Source: Paenibacillus faecalis (GTDB lineage Bacteria > Bacillota > Bacilli > Paenibacillales > Paenibacillaceae). From it: DNA of 64,000 nt. Below are positions 24,656 to 33,135 of the stretch, in pieces. The stretch covers positions 4,446,276 to 4,510,275 of the forward strand of contig NZ_LT985747.1 in assembly GCF_900289175.1 (NCBI RefSeq). The letters are read 5' to 3'. The translations under genes and the position numbers were made by a program. Below the pieces are notes generated by a model. It ran no database searches, was not told the origin of the DNA, and saw only the letters and a list, made by a program, of their open reading frames with translations. Position 1 is the first letter of the stretch. Each line of letters starts with the position of its first letter.

Positions 24656-25174
24656 ATGAACGCCACGATTACGATCCTACCATTTCGCGAGGAAGTGCAG
24701 ATTCAGCAGCTTTATGATGCATATGGGAGCAGAGGTATCCAACGGCCGAAAGGCTATTTCGAGAAGTGTTTTCACGAAAATGAATATGAGTCCCGTTTTA
24801 CCTTCATAGGTTATGTAAACGGACAAGTGGCCGGATGCTCACATTTAAAGATGAAGTCTGATTACCCGCCGTTTCAAGAGCAGGGCATTCCTGAAATCAA
24901 TGACTTGCACGTGTTCCCGGAATTTCAGCGAATGGGTATTGCAAGCAGGCTGTTTGATGAGTTTGAAGCGATTGCCTCTTCTCGCACCGGGCGTATCGGT
25001 GTTGGTGTCGGACTATACCAGGATTATGGTAAAGCCCAGATGATGTACTGCAAGCGAGGATATATGCTTGACGGTAACGGCATCTATTATAACAACGTTC
25101 GCGTCGATCCCGGTGCAACGGTGCAAGTGGATGATGATTTGGTCATTTATTTGGTAAAAGATTTGAAAAAATAG
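24656..25174 (+). CDS. GNAT family N-acetyltransferase
   Basis: A 172-residue protein with the GNAT core: acetyl-CoA motif A in INDLHVFPEFQRMGIASRLF (residues about 83-102) and a motif B region GRIGVGVGLYQDYGKAQMMYCKRGY. It should transfer an acetyl group from acetyl-CoA to an amine; the acceptor cannot be predicted. GGAG ribosome site lies nine to ten bases before the ATG. It follows the regulator gene by 156 bases and is closed by its own terminator, so is probably a single-gene unit. Confidence 0.85.
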   Translation: MNATITILPFREEVQIQQLYDAYGSRGIQRPKGYFEKCFHENEYESRFTFIGYVNGQVAGCSHLKMKSDYPPFQEQGIPEINDLHVFPEFQRMGIASRLFDEFEAIASSRTGRIGVGVGLYQDYGKAQMMYCKRGYMLDGNGIYYNNVRVDPGATVQVDDDLVIYLVKDLKK

Positions 25175-25196
25175 ATGTTGATCCGTTCTACTTCAG

Positions 25197-25230
25197 TCTC
25201 CCTGAACTTTCGGGAGATTTTTTGTTTTTT
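25197..25230 (+). terminator. Terminator after the GNAT gene
   Basis: TCTCCC (25197-25202) pairs with GGGAGA (25212-25217), followed by TTTTTTGTTTTTTT. Confidence 0.88.
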
Positions 25231-25390
25231 TGAAGTAATTTAGCAAGCTCGTGTCGAAGTAATAGATGAGCATAAAGGACGGGGGTGAGTCTATGGTAGG
25301 ATTGAGCTTAATAAATTAACACATTTTTTCAGATGTAGCTTTAAATTGCAGTAAGCAGTAGCAGCGTGGTTCTGTATTTTCAAGTGTTAT

Positions 25391-25404
25391 TGTAAGCGCT
25401 ATCA
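25391..25404 (+). promoter_or_regulatory. Catabolite repression element (cre) before the lipase gene
   Basis: TGTAAGCGCTATCA matches the CcpA operator consensus TGWAANCGNTNWCA at every defined position. It lies between the probable promoter and the ribosome site of the lipase gene, 24 bases before the start codon, a place where bound CcpA would block elongation. Confidence 0.75.
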
Positions 25405-25427
25405 ATTGAAAATAGGAGGCGTCTGTT

Positions 25428-26726
25428 GTGAAAAGAAAATTTTCATTGCTTATTTGTTTATTATGGCTGGTGGCCAGTCTAGGGCCGATTGGAGCGGGGC
25501 AGACAGCTTACGCGGATGTAGCGGAGAACAGTGGCTCGGAGGAGGTACAATCATTTCCGGTCCTTATGCAAGGAGAGCGGCAGAACGACCACCCGTTCGT
25601 GCTGGTTCACGGATTCAGCGGCTGGGGAAGGGAGGAAATGTTCGGGTATAAGTATTGGGGCGGTTTTGACGACATTGAAAGCTCTTTGCGTCAGGAGGGA
25701 TATCAAACATATACTGCCTCAGTTGGTCCTATATCCAGCAACTGGGATCGGGCTTGTGAGTTGTATGCGCAAATTAAAGGCGGAGTCGTCGATTATGGAG
25801 CTGTCCACTCTCAACAGCATGGTCATGAGCGCTACGGCAAGTCGTATCCCGGGCTTTATCCGCAATGGGGTGAGGTGAACGAGAACAACGGACAGCAAAA
25901 CCGCATTCACCTCATCGCCCATAGCCAGGGAGGTCAGACGGCACGTGTATTGATCGAGCTGCTGTCGCAGGGAAGCGCTGCTGAACGGGATCAGACACCG
26001 GCAAGTGAATTGTCGCCGCTGTTTCAAGGAAACGGCAAAGGGATGGTGCACAGTGTGCTGACAATATCTACACCTCATGACGGCACTTCACTCACTGAGC
26101 TTGTAGAGGGAATCATTCCCTATTCGCAGCAAATTCTCGGGTTGGCTGCTGCCGCGACCGGGATTTCGGAGATTGATGTCTATGACTTTAAGTTAGACCA
26201 TTGGGGATTAAAAAGACAGCCTGGGGAATCATTCAGCAGCTACAAGGAAAGGGTGTATAATAGCCCAATATGGCAAACAAGCAAAGATACTGCGCAGTGG
26301 GATTTAAGTCCCGCCGGAGCGCAGGAGCTGAACGGATGGGTGCGGGCGCAGCCGGAGGTATATTATTTCTCGGTAAGCACAGAGCAGACGTATCGCTCTG
26401 CCTTAACCGATTATGAGGTCCCTGAGTTGTGGATGAATCCGCTCTTTAGTATGACCAGTCTGTTTCTTGGTTCCTATACGAACGACGAGTTCATAGACAG
26501 TCAATGGTGGCAAAATGACGGCGTCGTCAACACGATCTCAATGGACGGCCCCGAACGGGGATCGACCGATTTGATCGTACCCTACGACGGGACACCGAAT
26601 CGTGGGGAATGGAATGATCTCGGCCTTATGGATTCCTACGACCATGGGGATATTATCGGTCATGGGTCCAGAGATATGCAGGATTGGTACACCGAGGCAG
26701 CCCGATTGCTAGCGTCGCTGCCATAG
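25428..26726 (+). CDS. Secreted lipase, family I.5 type
   Basis: A 432-residue alpha/beta hydrolase with a signal peptide cleaved near residue 29 (AYA|D). It has the oxyanion HGF (61-63), nucleophile S166 in the Gly-to-Ala variant motif AHSQGG typical of Bacillus-group and thermoalkaliphilic lipases, and a late GHG-type histidine region (DHGDIIGHG). D107 and H127/H133 are spaced like the zinc ligands of the Geobacillus enzyme, and WDLSP supplies a likely fourth. It should cleave triacylglycerols outside the cell. The start is GTG with AGGAGG nine bases upstream; a perfect cre lies just before it. Expression is probably repressed by glucose. Confidence 0.93.
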   Translation: MKRKFSLLICLLWLVASLGPIGAGQTAYADVAENSGSEEVQSFPVLMQGERQNDHPFVLVHGFSGWGREEMFGYKYWGGFDDIESSLRQEGYQTYTASVGPISSNWDRACELYAQIKGGVVDYGAVHSQQHGHERYGKSYPGLYPQWGEVNENNGQQNRIHLIAHSQGGQTARVLIELLSQGSAAERDQTPASELSPLFQGNGKGMVHSVLTISTPHDGTSLTELVEGIIPYSQQILGLAAAATGISEIDVYDFKLDHWGLKRQPGESFSSYKERVYNSPIWQTSKDTAQWDLSPAGAQELNGWVRAQPEVYYFSVSTEQTYRSALTDYEVPELWMNPLFSMTSLFLGSYTNDEFIDSQWWQNDGVVNTISMDGPERGSTDLIVPYDGTPNRGEWNDLGLMDSYDHGDIIGHGSRDMQDWYTEAARLLASLP

Positions 26727-26867
26727 GTTTTGATATAAACTTTGTACAATATAAATGTTAGGCTGGCGGATTTGCATAAAGCATTTCACGATCTGGGTGA
26801 ACAGCGAAAGTGCATTTAAAGTTACAAATTCAGTCTGAAATTTAGTGTTTAACTGCAAGAGCGGCTA
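26727..26867. repeat. Repeat-containing spacer before IS copy 2
   Basis: On the minus strand the last bases before the IS read TAGCCGCTCTTGCAGTTAAA, nearly identical to the sequence that follows IS copy 1, and AAATGCACTTTC occurs about 55 bases away. Both belong to the TTTTGCA repeat family. Confidence 0.55.
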
Positions 26868-26937
26868 GGCCCCCTAATTCCGGAGTCTACACCGTAAAAA
26901 TAATGTTTGTCGTATGAACACTCATTTTTTCAAATTC

Positions 26938-27912
26938 TTACAACGTTCGATGGAACTTGGCCCGATCTTCTTCCTTCTGTTGCATCACCCAACTGCTGAA
27001 TACTATGGGCGCCTTGCGTTTCAAACTGCCATGCATTCTACGGTTGTTGTAAAAATCCATGTAACGATCAACGGCGGCATACGCATCATCCATGGTCTCA
27101 AATGTTTCCTTGGTCAATAGGTCGCGCTCCATCAAACTATGGAACGACTCGATGTAGGCATTCATGTTTGGTGTCTTCGGCGGGATACGCTCATGGAGCA
27201 TTCCCCAGCTTTCACAAGTATCGCCGAACAGCACACTCACAAACTGAGGACCGTTGTCGGTGCGGATCGCGGGCATCTCCTTCCCCGGTCGCCATCGACT
27301 CTCTATCGCCCGTCCTAAAGCCTGACACACATGCTTGGCCTCGCAAACGGCGCCTCTGTAGTAGGCGACAATGACGCGGTCGAACACATCGATCACGCTG
27401 AAAACGAAAAAGAAGCGGTCGCGGCCGGCAACATATCCATACTTAATGTCCGCTTGCCACAGCTGATTCGGACCGGTGACGAGTCGGTTTCGAGCCAGTC
27501 TCCTCGGGTGCTTGGACGTTGGCTTTCGCTGCTGCTGAAGGATGCCTAACTCCTTGCAGAGACGATATGCTTTCGACTTACCGAGTATCAAGTCATGCTC
27601 ATTGCGCAAACACTGAGCCAGCAACTTGTAGCCGTAGATGTGCTCTTCGCCTTCCACAAGCTCCAGCAGCCACTCCTTGATCTGCTCGTCACTTACCTTG
27701 TGACCTTGCAGCGTAAGGGAGTACCCGGGACAAGGACGTCCTCTTCTGATGGTACCAGCAGCCTCTGCGGGCTGCTTCGAGCGTTTGAGGCGTTCATAGT
27801 AAGTGGATTCTGCCAGGCCTAAGATACCCAGCACAAGGACTGCTGCATTTCCCTGCTTAATAAAGTGGTCGGCTATTTCGAATTTTTCGGATAAGCAGGG
27901 TTCTTCTTTTTT
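26938..27912 (-). CDS. IS3-family transposase OrfB, copy 2 (made by -1 frameshift)
   Basis: Identical to OrfB of copy 1 except for one Thr-to-Ala change near the N-terminus (SKQPAEAAG). DDE residues in QADIKYGY, RTDNGPQF and NAYIESFHS are intact. The frameshift entry point is the AAAAAAG run at 27906-27912 on the minus strand. Intact reading frame suggests the copy can still move or supply transposase in trans. Confidence 0.95.
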   Translation of the reverse strand, partial: KKEEPCLSEKFEIADHFIKQGNAAVLVLGILGLAESTYYERLKRSKQPAEAAGTIRRGRPCPGYSLTLQGHKVSDEQIKEWLLELVEGEEHIYGYKLLAQCLRNEHDLILGKSKAYRLCKELGILQQQRKPTSKHPRRLARNRLVTGPNQLWQADIKYGYVAGRDRFFFVFSVIDVFDRVIVAYYRGAVCEAKHVCQALGRAIESRWRPGKEMPAIRTDNGPQFVSVLFGDTCESWGMLHERIPPKTPNMNAYIESFHSLMERDLLTKETFETMDDAYAAVDRYMDFYNNRRMHGSLKRKAPIVFSSWVMQQKEEDRAKFHRTL

Positions 27913-28208
27913 AGCAATTCACGCAGAATTTCAATTTCAAGTTCCTTTTCGCCAAGCATCTTCACCGCTTTTTCGTACTTCTCTTCCACGACCTGAAGCC
28001 GCTTCAGTTCTTGCAACTGATGATCCGCTGGCGGCAGTTCGTGAATATCTACTTGATCCCGATACGTTCGAATCCAGGTACGAATCGTTTCCGGGTGGAG
28101 GTTGTACTTTCGGGCGAGTACCCCCACTTTGATCCCGGACATGGCTTCGCGCACCACCTCGAGACGCACTTCCTCGTACAACTTGCTTGACCGTCTCATC
28201 CTGTTCAT
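27873..28208 (-). CDS. IS3-family transposase OrfA, copy 2
   Basis: A 111-residue helix-turn-helix protein equal to copy 1 OrfA apart from Val for Met in KAVKML. The start at 28208 (MNRMRRSS) with AGGGGGGAT just upstream is used for both copies. In this copy an ATG at 28256 is also in frame because of a G-for-A change in the arm, giving 16 extra residues, which I regard as fortuitous. Confidence 0.93.
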   Translation of the reverse strand: MNRMRRSSKLYEEVRLEVVREAMSGIKVGVLARKYNLHPETIRTWIRTYRDQVDIHELPPADHQLQELKRLQVVEEKYEKAVKMLGEKELEIEILRELLKKKNPAYPKNSK

Positions 28209-28266
28209 CCCCCCTAGAAATACAATAATATATTGTTGGGGTGGACTCCAATTCAATTAGGGGGCC

Positions 28267-28948
28267 GTGGAGAAAGTGCAGGTAAAAACAACCTTTTTGG
28301 CGGTAAACTCGATTTTTAGATAAACTAAATGTACTTTTGCATTTAACGAGGTGAGAATGCGGAAATATGATGATACTAAATGTATTTTTGCACTAAAGAG
28401 AGGAGAAGACGGGAATATGTACTTTTGCACTTAAGAAATACTTTTACTTTAAGGCGGACAGTTTTGACAGACCTGGCTAATTAACGCGGAAGGGATGTTT
28501 ATACAAACCAAGTTTGCCAAGACATCCACACATAAGCGCGTACGAAGTGTAAGGATTATTTGTACAGCAACCATTTTCCTCGTACACAGTTTCGCATAAC
28601 CAATGCAACGAAAAGGCCAGCTCTCGCACGAAAGGCTACTCAAGGGCGAACCCGATACCCGAAGGATCGCCCTTGAGAAGTAGCCGAACAAGAACGCTAC
28701 CTTAGCTCATATCCACCATGCGATTGAGTACCGTGCCATGCGACTCACACCACACGCTTGAGAGCTCATGACCAGCCCCCATTAGGCCGCGATTCCAGCA
28801 AGCATAAACTAAGGCTGTTCAAAAGGCCGAATCCATTGAGGTCCTTCAAAAAGTCCTTCGCCAGCTTCAGCCGTACCCATACCTGGTAAAGTTGAGAACT
28901 CTCAACGAAAAAAACGCAAGGACGCAAGGAAGGAATGATTAGGCTAAG
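28267..28948. other. Long non-coding stretch with short repeats and a duplicated speB fragment
   Basis: About 680 bases with no credible gene. Three units with the core TA(C/T)TTTTGCA occur at 28325-28351, 28375-28403 and 28416-28435, roughly 50 bases apart. At 28861-28887 a 27-base stretch matches the inside of speB (29121-29147) at 26 positions, an apparent scar of a local duplication. A perfect GTTGAGA-ac-TCTCAAC palindrome lies at 28891-28906. The reading frame at 28449-28691 on the minus strand has no recognisable feature. Confidence 0.6.
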
Positions 28949-29818
28949 CTATTTTACAAACCCAAGCAGCATCTCACGGATGAGCTTTGCTGCAACGATC
29001 TGGGTCTGCTCGGTCGGATCATAGATCGGCGCCACTTCCACCAGATCACAGCCGACAACATTCACATCGGAATTTGCAATCAGATGTACAGCTTCAAGCA
29101 GTTCCTTGGATGTAATGCCACCAGCTTCAGCCGTACCCGTACCTGGTGCCGCCGAAGGGTCCAGGACATCAATATCAATCGTGACGTATACCGGACGACG
29201 CCCCATTCCCGGCAAAGCCTCTTTCAATGGCGCTGCCACCTCAAACGGGTAGAAATGAATATTCTTATGTCCATATTGAAATTCTTCACGGGAGCCAGAA
29301 CGAATACCGAACTGATAAATGTTCTTCCCGCCCATAATTTCAGCCGCTTTGCGGACCGGTGTGGAGTGAGACAATGGCTCACCCTCATATTGCTCACGCA
29401 AGTCAGCATGCGCATCAATATGAATAAGCAGCAGGTCAGGATACTTCTCATGCATCTTCTGGATAATCGGCCAAGTGACCAAATGCTCACCGCCGAGACC
29501 AAGCGGAAATTTGCCATCGTCCAGCAGCTGGCCTACATAATCCCCGATAATATCCAGGCTGCGCCCTGCGTTACCGAACGGCAGCAATAAATCACCAGCG
29601 TCAAAGTAGGTGATATCCTCAATACTTTTGTCCAGATATGGACTGTATTCCTCTAATCCAACGGATGCCTGACGAATCCGGGAAGGACCAAAACGCGATC
29701 CAGGTCGGAAGCTGACCGTAAAATCCATCGGCATACCGTAAATAACAGCTTTCGACTTCTCATAATCGTCAGAGCTGCAAATAAATACATTACCGGAATA
29801 AGCCTGATCCAGTTTCAT
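28949..29818 (-). CDS. speB: Agmatinase
   Basis: A 289-residue ureohydrolase that splits agmatine to putrescine and urea. Binuclear manganese ligands are visible in GGEH, DAHADLR and DIDVLDPSAAPGTGT. The protein begins MKLDQAYSGNVF, aligning with B. subtilis SpeB; an in-frame start 12 bases earlier is possible. Only 17 bases separate it from the upstream speE gene, so putrescine and spermidine synthesis are one transcript. The pair is the first conserved block to the right of the IS-bounded island. Confidence 0.96.
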   Translation of the reverse strand: MKLDQAYSGNVFICSSDDYEKSKAVIYGMPMDFTVSFRPGSRFGPSRIRQASVGLEEYSPYLDKSIEDITYFDAGDLLLPFGNAGRSLDIIGDYVGQLLDDGKFPLGLGGEHLVTWPIIQKMHEKYPDLLLIHIDAHADLREQYEGEPLSHSTPVRKAAEIMGGKNIYQFGIRSGSREEFQYGHKNIHFYPFEVAAPLKEALPGMGRRPVYVTIDIDVLDPSAAPGTGTAEAGGITSKELLEAVHLIANSDVNVVGCDLVEVAPIYDPTEQTQIVAAKLIREMLLGFVK

Positions 29819-29835
29819 ATGTGCAAACACTCCCC

Positions 29836-30663
29836 TTACTTCACCAAATCTTCTACAAACTTAGGAAGCACGAAAGCTGCTTTATGCAGGCGAGGTGAGT
29901 AGTACTTCGTATCCATCTCCTGAATAGCCGACTCATCCACTTCGAGCGGATCATGCTTTTTGCTGCCTATCGTAAAAGTCCACAATCCGCTTGGGTATGT
30001 TGGAACATTAGCCGCATATACACGTACTATCGGAAAGATCTGCTTCACATCTTTGTTCACCTTCTGAATCAGGTCTGCTTTGAACCAAGGGTTGTCGGTC
30101 TGTGCAACAAAGATACCATCTTCCTTCAGTGCCTCATAGATGCCTTGATAAAAACCGTGCTCAAACAAAGGAGCAGCCGGGCCCACAGGCTCTGTAGAGT
30201 CAACCATGATCACATCGTATTCATTCTTGCTATTCAAAATGTGCATATATCCATCGTTAACAATCACTTCTACCTTCGGATCGTCAAGCTTGCCGGCAAT
30301 CTCCGGTAGATATTTCTTGGAGTATTCAATCACTTTCCCGTCGATTTCAACAAGTACAGCCTTTTCCACTTCCGGATGTTTAATCACTTCACGAATGACA
30401 CCTCCGTCTCCACCGCCCACTACGAGCACTTTCTTCGGATTCGGATGCGTGTTCAGTGCGGGGTGAGCGACCATCTCATGATAGACGAATTCGTCCTTAA
30501 TCGTAGTCATAACCATGCCGTCCAGGACGAGCATACGCCCAAATTCTTCGGTATCGATCATATCCAGCTGTTGAAAATCCGTCTTCTCATGCACAAACGT
30601 TTCCCGAATTTTCGCTGTAATGCCGAAAGCCGGCGTTTGTTTCTCTGTAAACCATAATTCCAT
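29836..30663 (-). CDS. speE: Spermidine synthase
   Basis: A 275-residue aminopropyltransferase: N-terminal beta domain (ELWFTEKQTPAFGI) and Rossmann domain with VVGGGDGGVIREV for decarboxylated SAM, catalytic aspartate in VDSTEPVGPA, and the FVAQTDNPW motif. It makes spermidine from putrescine supplied by SpeB. Its divergent neighbour is the class A PBP gene, as in B. subtilis speE-ywhE. GAAGG ribosome site precedes the ATG. Confidence 0.97.
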   Translation of the reverse strand: MELWFTEKQTPAFGITAKIRETFVHEKTDFQQLDMIDTEEFGRMLVLDGMVMTTIKDEFVYHEMVAHPALNTHPNPKKVLVVGGGDGGVIREVIKHPEVEKAVLVEIDGKVIEYSKKYLPEIAGKLDDPKVEVIVNDGYMHILNSKNEYDVIMVDSTEPVGPAAPLFEHGFYQGIYEALKEDGIFVAQTDNPWFKADLIQKVNKDVKQIFPIVRVYAANVPTYPSGLWTFTIGSKKHDPLEVDESAIQEMDTKYYSPRLHKAAFVLPKFVEDLVK

Positions 30664-30916
30664 CGTCTCTACCTTCTTTCCGCTAGAATATATGTTTAGC
30701 CATCCAGATCCAAGCCGTAAAACAAACCGGGAAAAACCGTGAGTTTCACATCTTTTTCTATTGTACCAAACAAATGTATTATATTAAATCAAGCTCAAAT
30801 TGCAATCAAATTATCCGGCACTCTTGTTCCAACTGCAAAAAAGCATTCTCACGCTATGAATATCCTTTCTTACAGAACCCCATAATGTATAGCAAAAGGA
30901 CGAGAGGAGTGCTTCT

Positions 30917-32971
30917 ATGGCGGGACAGCATCATAAACCATACAAACGCAAAAAAATGCTCTATCGGCTCGCCATGTCTCTATTCGGACTTCTAGGAGTC
31001 TTTCTTATCATTGGCGGTATTTTGTTGGCGTATTTATATATTACCCCGCTGCCGATGGCGGAAACTCAGCGCTATTCCCGGCTGATGGACAACCGTGGCA
31101 ATGTGATAGCTACCTTCTCCTCTAATGGTCACACTTCGGAACAGATTCAGCTGGAAGATATCTCGCCGCTCCTTATCAACGCCACGCTGGCTATAGAGGA
31201 TCGAAAATTTTACGACCATCCAGGGTTTGACCTTAGAGGCATGGCCCGGGCACTGCTCGTTAATCTGAAACATATGGATAGCAAGCAAGGAGCAAGCACA
31301 CTTACCCAACAGCTCGCCCGCAATCTGTATCTGTCCCATGAAAAAACACTGGTTAGAAAACTGAAAGAAGCCAAATTCGCGATCCAGCTTGAGATGAAAT
31401 ATGATAAAGATGAAATTCTTGAGATGTACCTAAACGAAATTTATTATGGACATGGAGCCTACGGAATAGAGTCTGCCGCACAGCTGTATTTTGATAAGTC
31501 GGCAAAAGACCTGACCCTCGCTGAAAGTGCCATGCTGGCTGGAATTCCTAAGGGTCCAACCTACTATTCACCGTATAACCATATGAACAATGCGGTTCAG
31601 CGACAAAAAATCGTGCTTCATGCCATGGTGGAAACCGGGTTTATTACACGCTCAGAAGCCGACAAGGCCGCCTCCGAAAAGATCGCCCTGCAGCCGAAAG
31701 ATCGGCAGCAGAATAAGGGAATCGCATCTTTTTTCCGTGATTATGTGCGCGGAATTCTTATCAATGAGTTCAATATTACAGAGCAACAGCTTGAACAAGG
31801 CGGGCTGGATATCTATACGACTGTTGATCCTCAAGCCCAAAAAGCAGCAGAAGAAATCGTGGAAAAAGAAATGGACAGCAAAAGCGAGCTGGAAACAGCG
31901 CTCGTATCCATAGATCCGCGCAACGGGCACATCAAAGCCATGGTTGGAGGAAAGGACTATCGCAAAAACCAGTACAATCATGCCCTTGCCAAGACACGGC
32001 AGCCAGGCTCTGCGTTTAAACCGATCATGTATTTAACAGCGCTCGACTCCGGCCAATTGACGGGGATATCCACGTTTAACAGTCAGCCGACTCTCTTTCA
32101 TTACGATAACAACCGAAAAACGTACAAGCCCAGCAATTTTGGAGACAAATATTTCGGTGAAATCAACATGCGCCAGGCGATTGCTGCTTCCGATAATATC
32201 TATGCGGTCAATACGATCTTGCAGATCGGAGCTGAAGAAGTGGTGAAGATGGCCGAAAAAATGGGCATCACAAGTCCTCTCGAGCCGGTACCGTCACTCG
32301 CGCTTGGGACTTCACCCATCAGTCCGCTGGAGATGGCATCCGCCTTTGCGGTCCTTGCAAACAACGGGCAGCGTATTCCTCCCATCGCCGTGCTTCGTAT
32401 TACAGATGCGATCGGAAGAACGGTTTATAACGCGCCAGAGACTAAAGGCGAGCAAGTCGTAGATCCTGCCGCAGCTTACGTTCTGACCCGCATGATGGAA
32501 GACGTTTTCGAGACGGGAGGTACTGGCAGAAGAGTATCTTCACTCATGAAGCGTCCGGTTGCCGGCAAAACCGGAACAACCGACACCGATGCATGGCTTG
32601 TTGGCTACACGCCAGAACTATCCACCGCAGTATGGGTAGGATATGACAAAGGAAGGAAGATCAGTTCAAGTGAATCAAGACGGGCGGCCCCTATTTTCGC
32701 ACAATTCACGGAAAAGGCGCTGGAAAATGTCCCTCCTAAAATTTTCCCCATCCCGGACAACGTCATTAGCGTTTATATTGACCCGGAGACGGGAAGACGG
32801 GCTGATGCGGACTGTCCCGAAAAATCACTTGAAGTCTTCATTAAGGGCACAGAGCCTGAACAATATTGTGACGATCATGGCGGTAAGCCAAAAAAGGTGA
32901 AGCCTGAGGAAGCTGTGAAACAAGAGGAACGTTCATGGTGGTCGGACTTCAAGCGCTGGTGGCTGGAATAA
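30917..32971 (+). CDS. pbpG: Class A penicillin-binding protein, PbpG-like
   Basis: A 684-residue bifunctional peptidoglycan synthase. One N-terminal membrane segment (residues 18-40) is followed by the glycosyltransferase domain with EDRKFYDHPG (catalytic Glu), QGASTLTQQLARN and EIYYGHGAYGIESA, then the transpeptidase domain with SAFK (nucleophile serine), SDN and KTG(TT) motifs. A short charged tail with two cysteines ends the chain. The location next to speE corresponds to B. subtilis ywhE (pbpG), a sporulation-related PBP. GAGGAG lies seven bases before the ATG. Confidence 0.96.
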   Translation: MAGQHHKPYKRKKMLYRLAMSLFGLLGVFLIIGGILLAYLYITPLPMAETQRYSRLMDNRGNVIATFSSNGHTSEQIQLEDISPLLINATLAIEDRKFYDHPGFDLRGMARALLVNLKHMDSKQGASTLTQQLARNLYLSHEKTLVRKLKEAKFAIQLEMKYDKDEILEMYLNEIYYGHGAYGIESAAQLYFDKSAKDLTLAESAMLAGIPKGPTYYSPYNHMNNAVQRQKIVLHAMVETGFITRSEADKAASEKIALQPKDRQQNKGIASFFRDYVRGILINEFNITEQQLEQGGLDIYTTVDPQAQKAAEEIVEKEMDSKSELETALVSIDPRNGHIKAMVGGKDYRKNQYNHALAKTRQPGSAFKPIMYLTALDSGQLTGISTFNSQPTLFHYDNNRKTYKPSNFGDKYFGEINMRQAIAASDNIYAVNTILQIGAEEVVKMAEKMGITSPLEPVPSLALGTSPISPLEMASAFAVLANNGQRIPPIAVLRITDAIGRTVYNAPETKGEQVVDPAAAYVLTRMMEDVFETGGTGRRVSSLMKRPVAGKTGTTDTDAWLVGYTPELSTAVWVGYDKGRKISSSESRRAAPIFAQFTEKALENVPPKIFPIPDNVISVYIDPETGRRADADCPEKSLEVFIKGTEPEQYCDDHGGKPKKVKPEEAVKQEERSWWSDFKRWWLE

Positions 32972-32998
32972 AAAAAGACATCTGTAAAAACATAAAAG

Positions 32999-33040
32999 CC
33001 CTGCCGGAACTGAAAAATCCGCCGCAGGGCATGTCTTTAT
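32999..33040. terminator. Terminator after pbpG
   Basis: GCCCTGCCGG and CCGCCGCAGGGC form a hairpin; the plus side is followed by ATGTCTTTATT and the minus side by TTTTATG. It probably serves both pbpG and the converging phosphotransferase gene. Confidence 0.7.
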
Positions 33041-33135
33041 TCCAAGCTGATGAGCTGCTGTACTTGATCGAATGCTTTTTTTGAATAAGAGTCTTTCGTT
33101 CTCGCGCGCAATTTCTCAATTCAATTTTGTCCAAA

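Larger units (their letters stand above)
26868..28266 (-). mobile_element. IS3-family insertion sequence, copy 2 (inverted)
   Basis: Exactly 1399 bp, the reverse complement of copy 1 with only a handful of substitutions. Two change amino acids (Val for Met in OrfA, Ala for Thr in OrfB). One alters the outer arm (TAATTGAATT instead of TAATTAAATT). The sequences just outside match those outside copy 1: GTGGAG on the orfA side and TAGCCGCT on the orfB side. The two copies frame a 7375-bp segment. Confidence 0.93.

Noticed and set aside
28449..28691. 80-codon frame on the minus strand between IS copy 2 and speB
   Set aside because: No ribosome site, odd composition and no motif; the region is non-coding and repeat-bearing.
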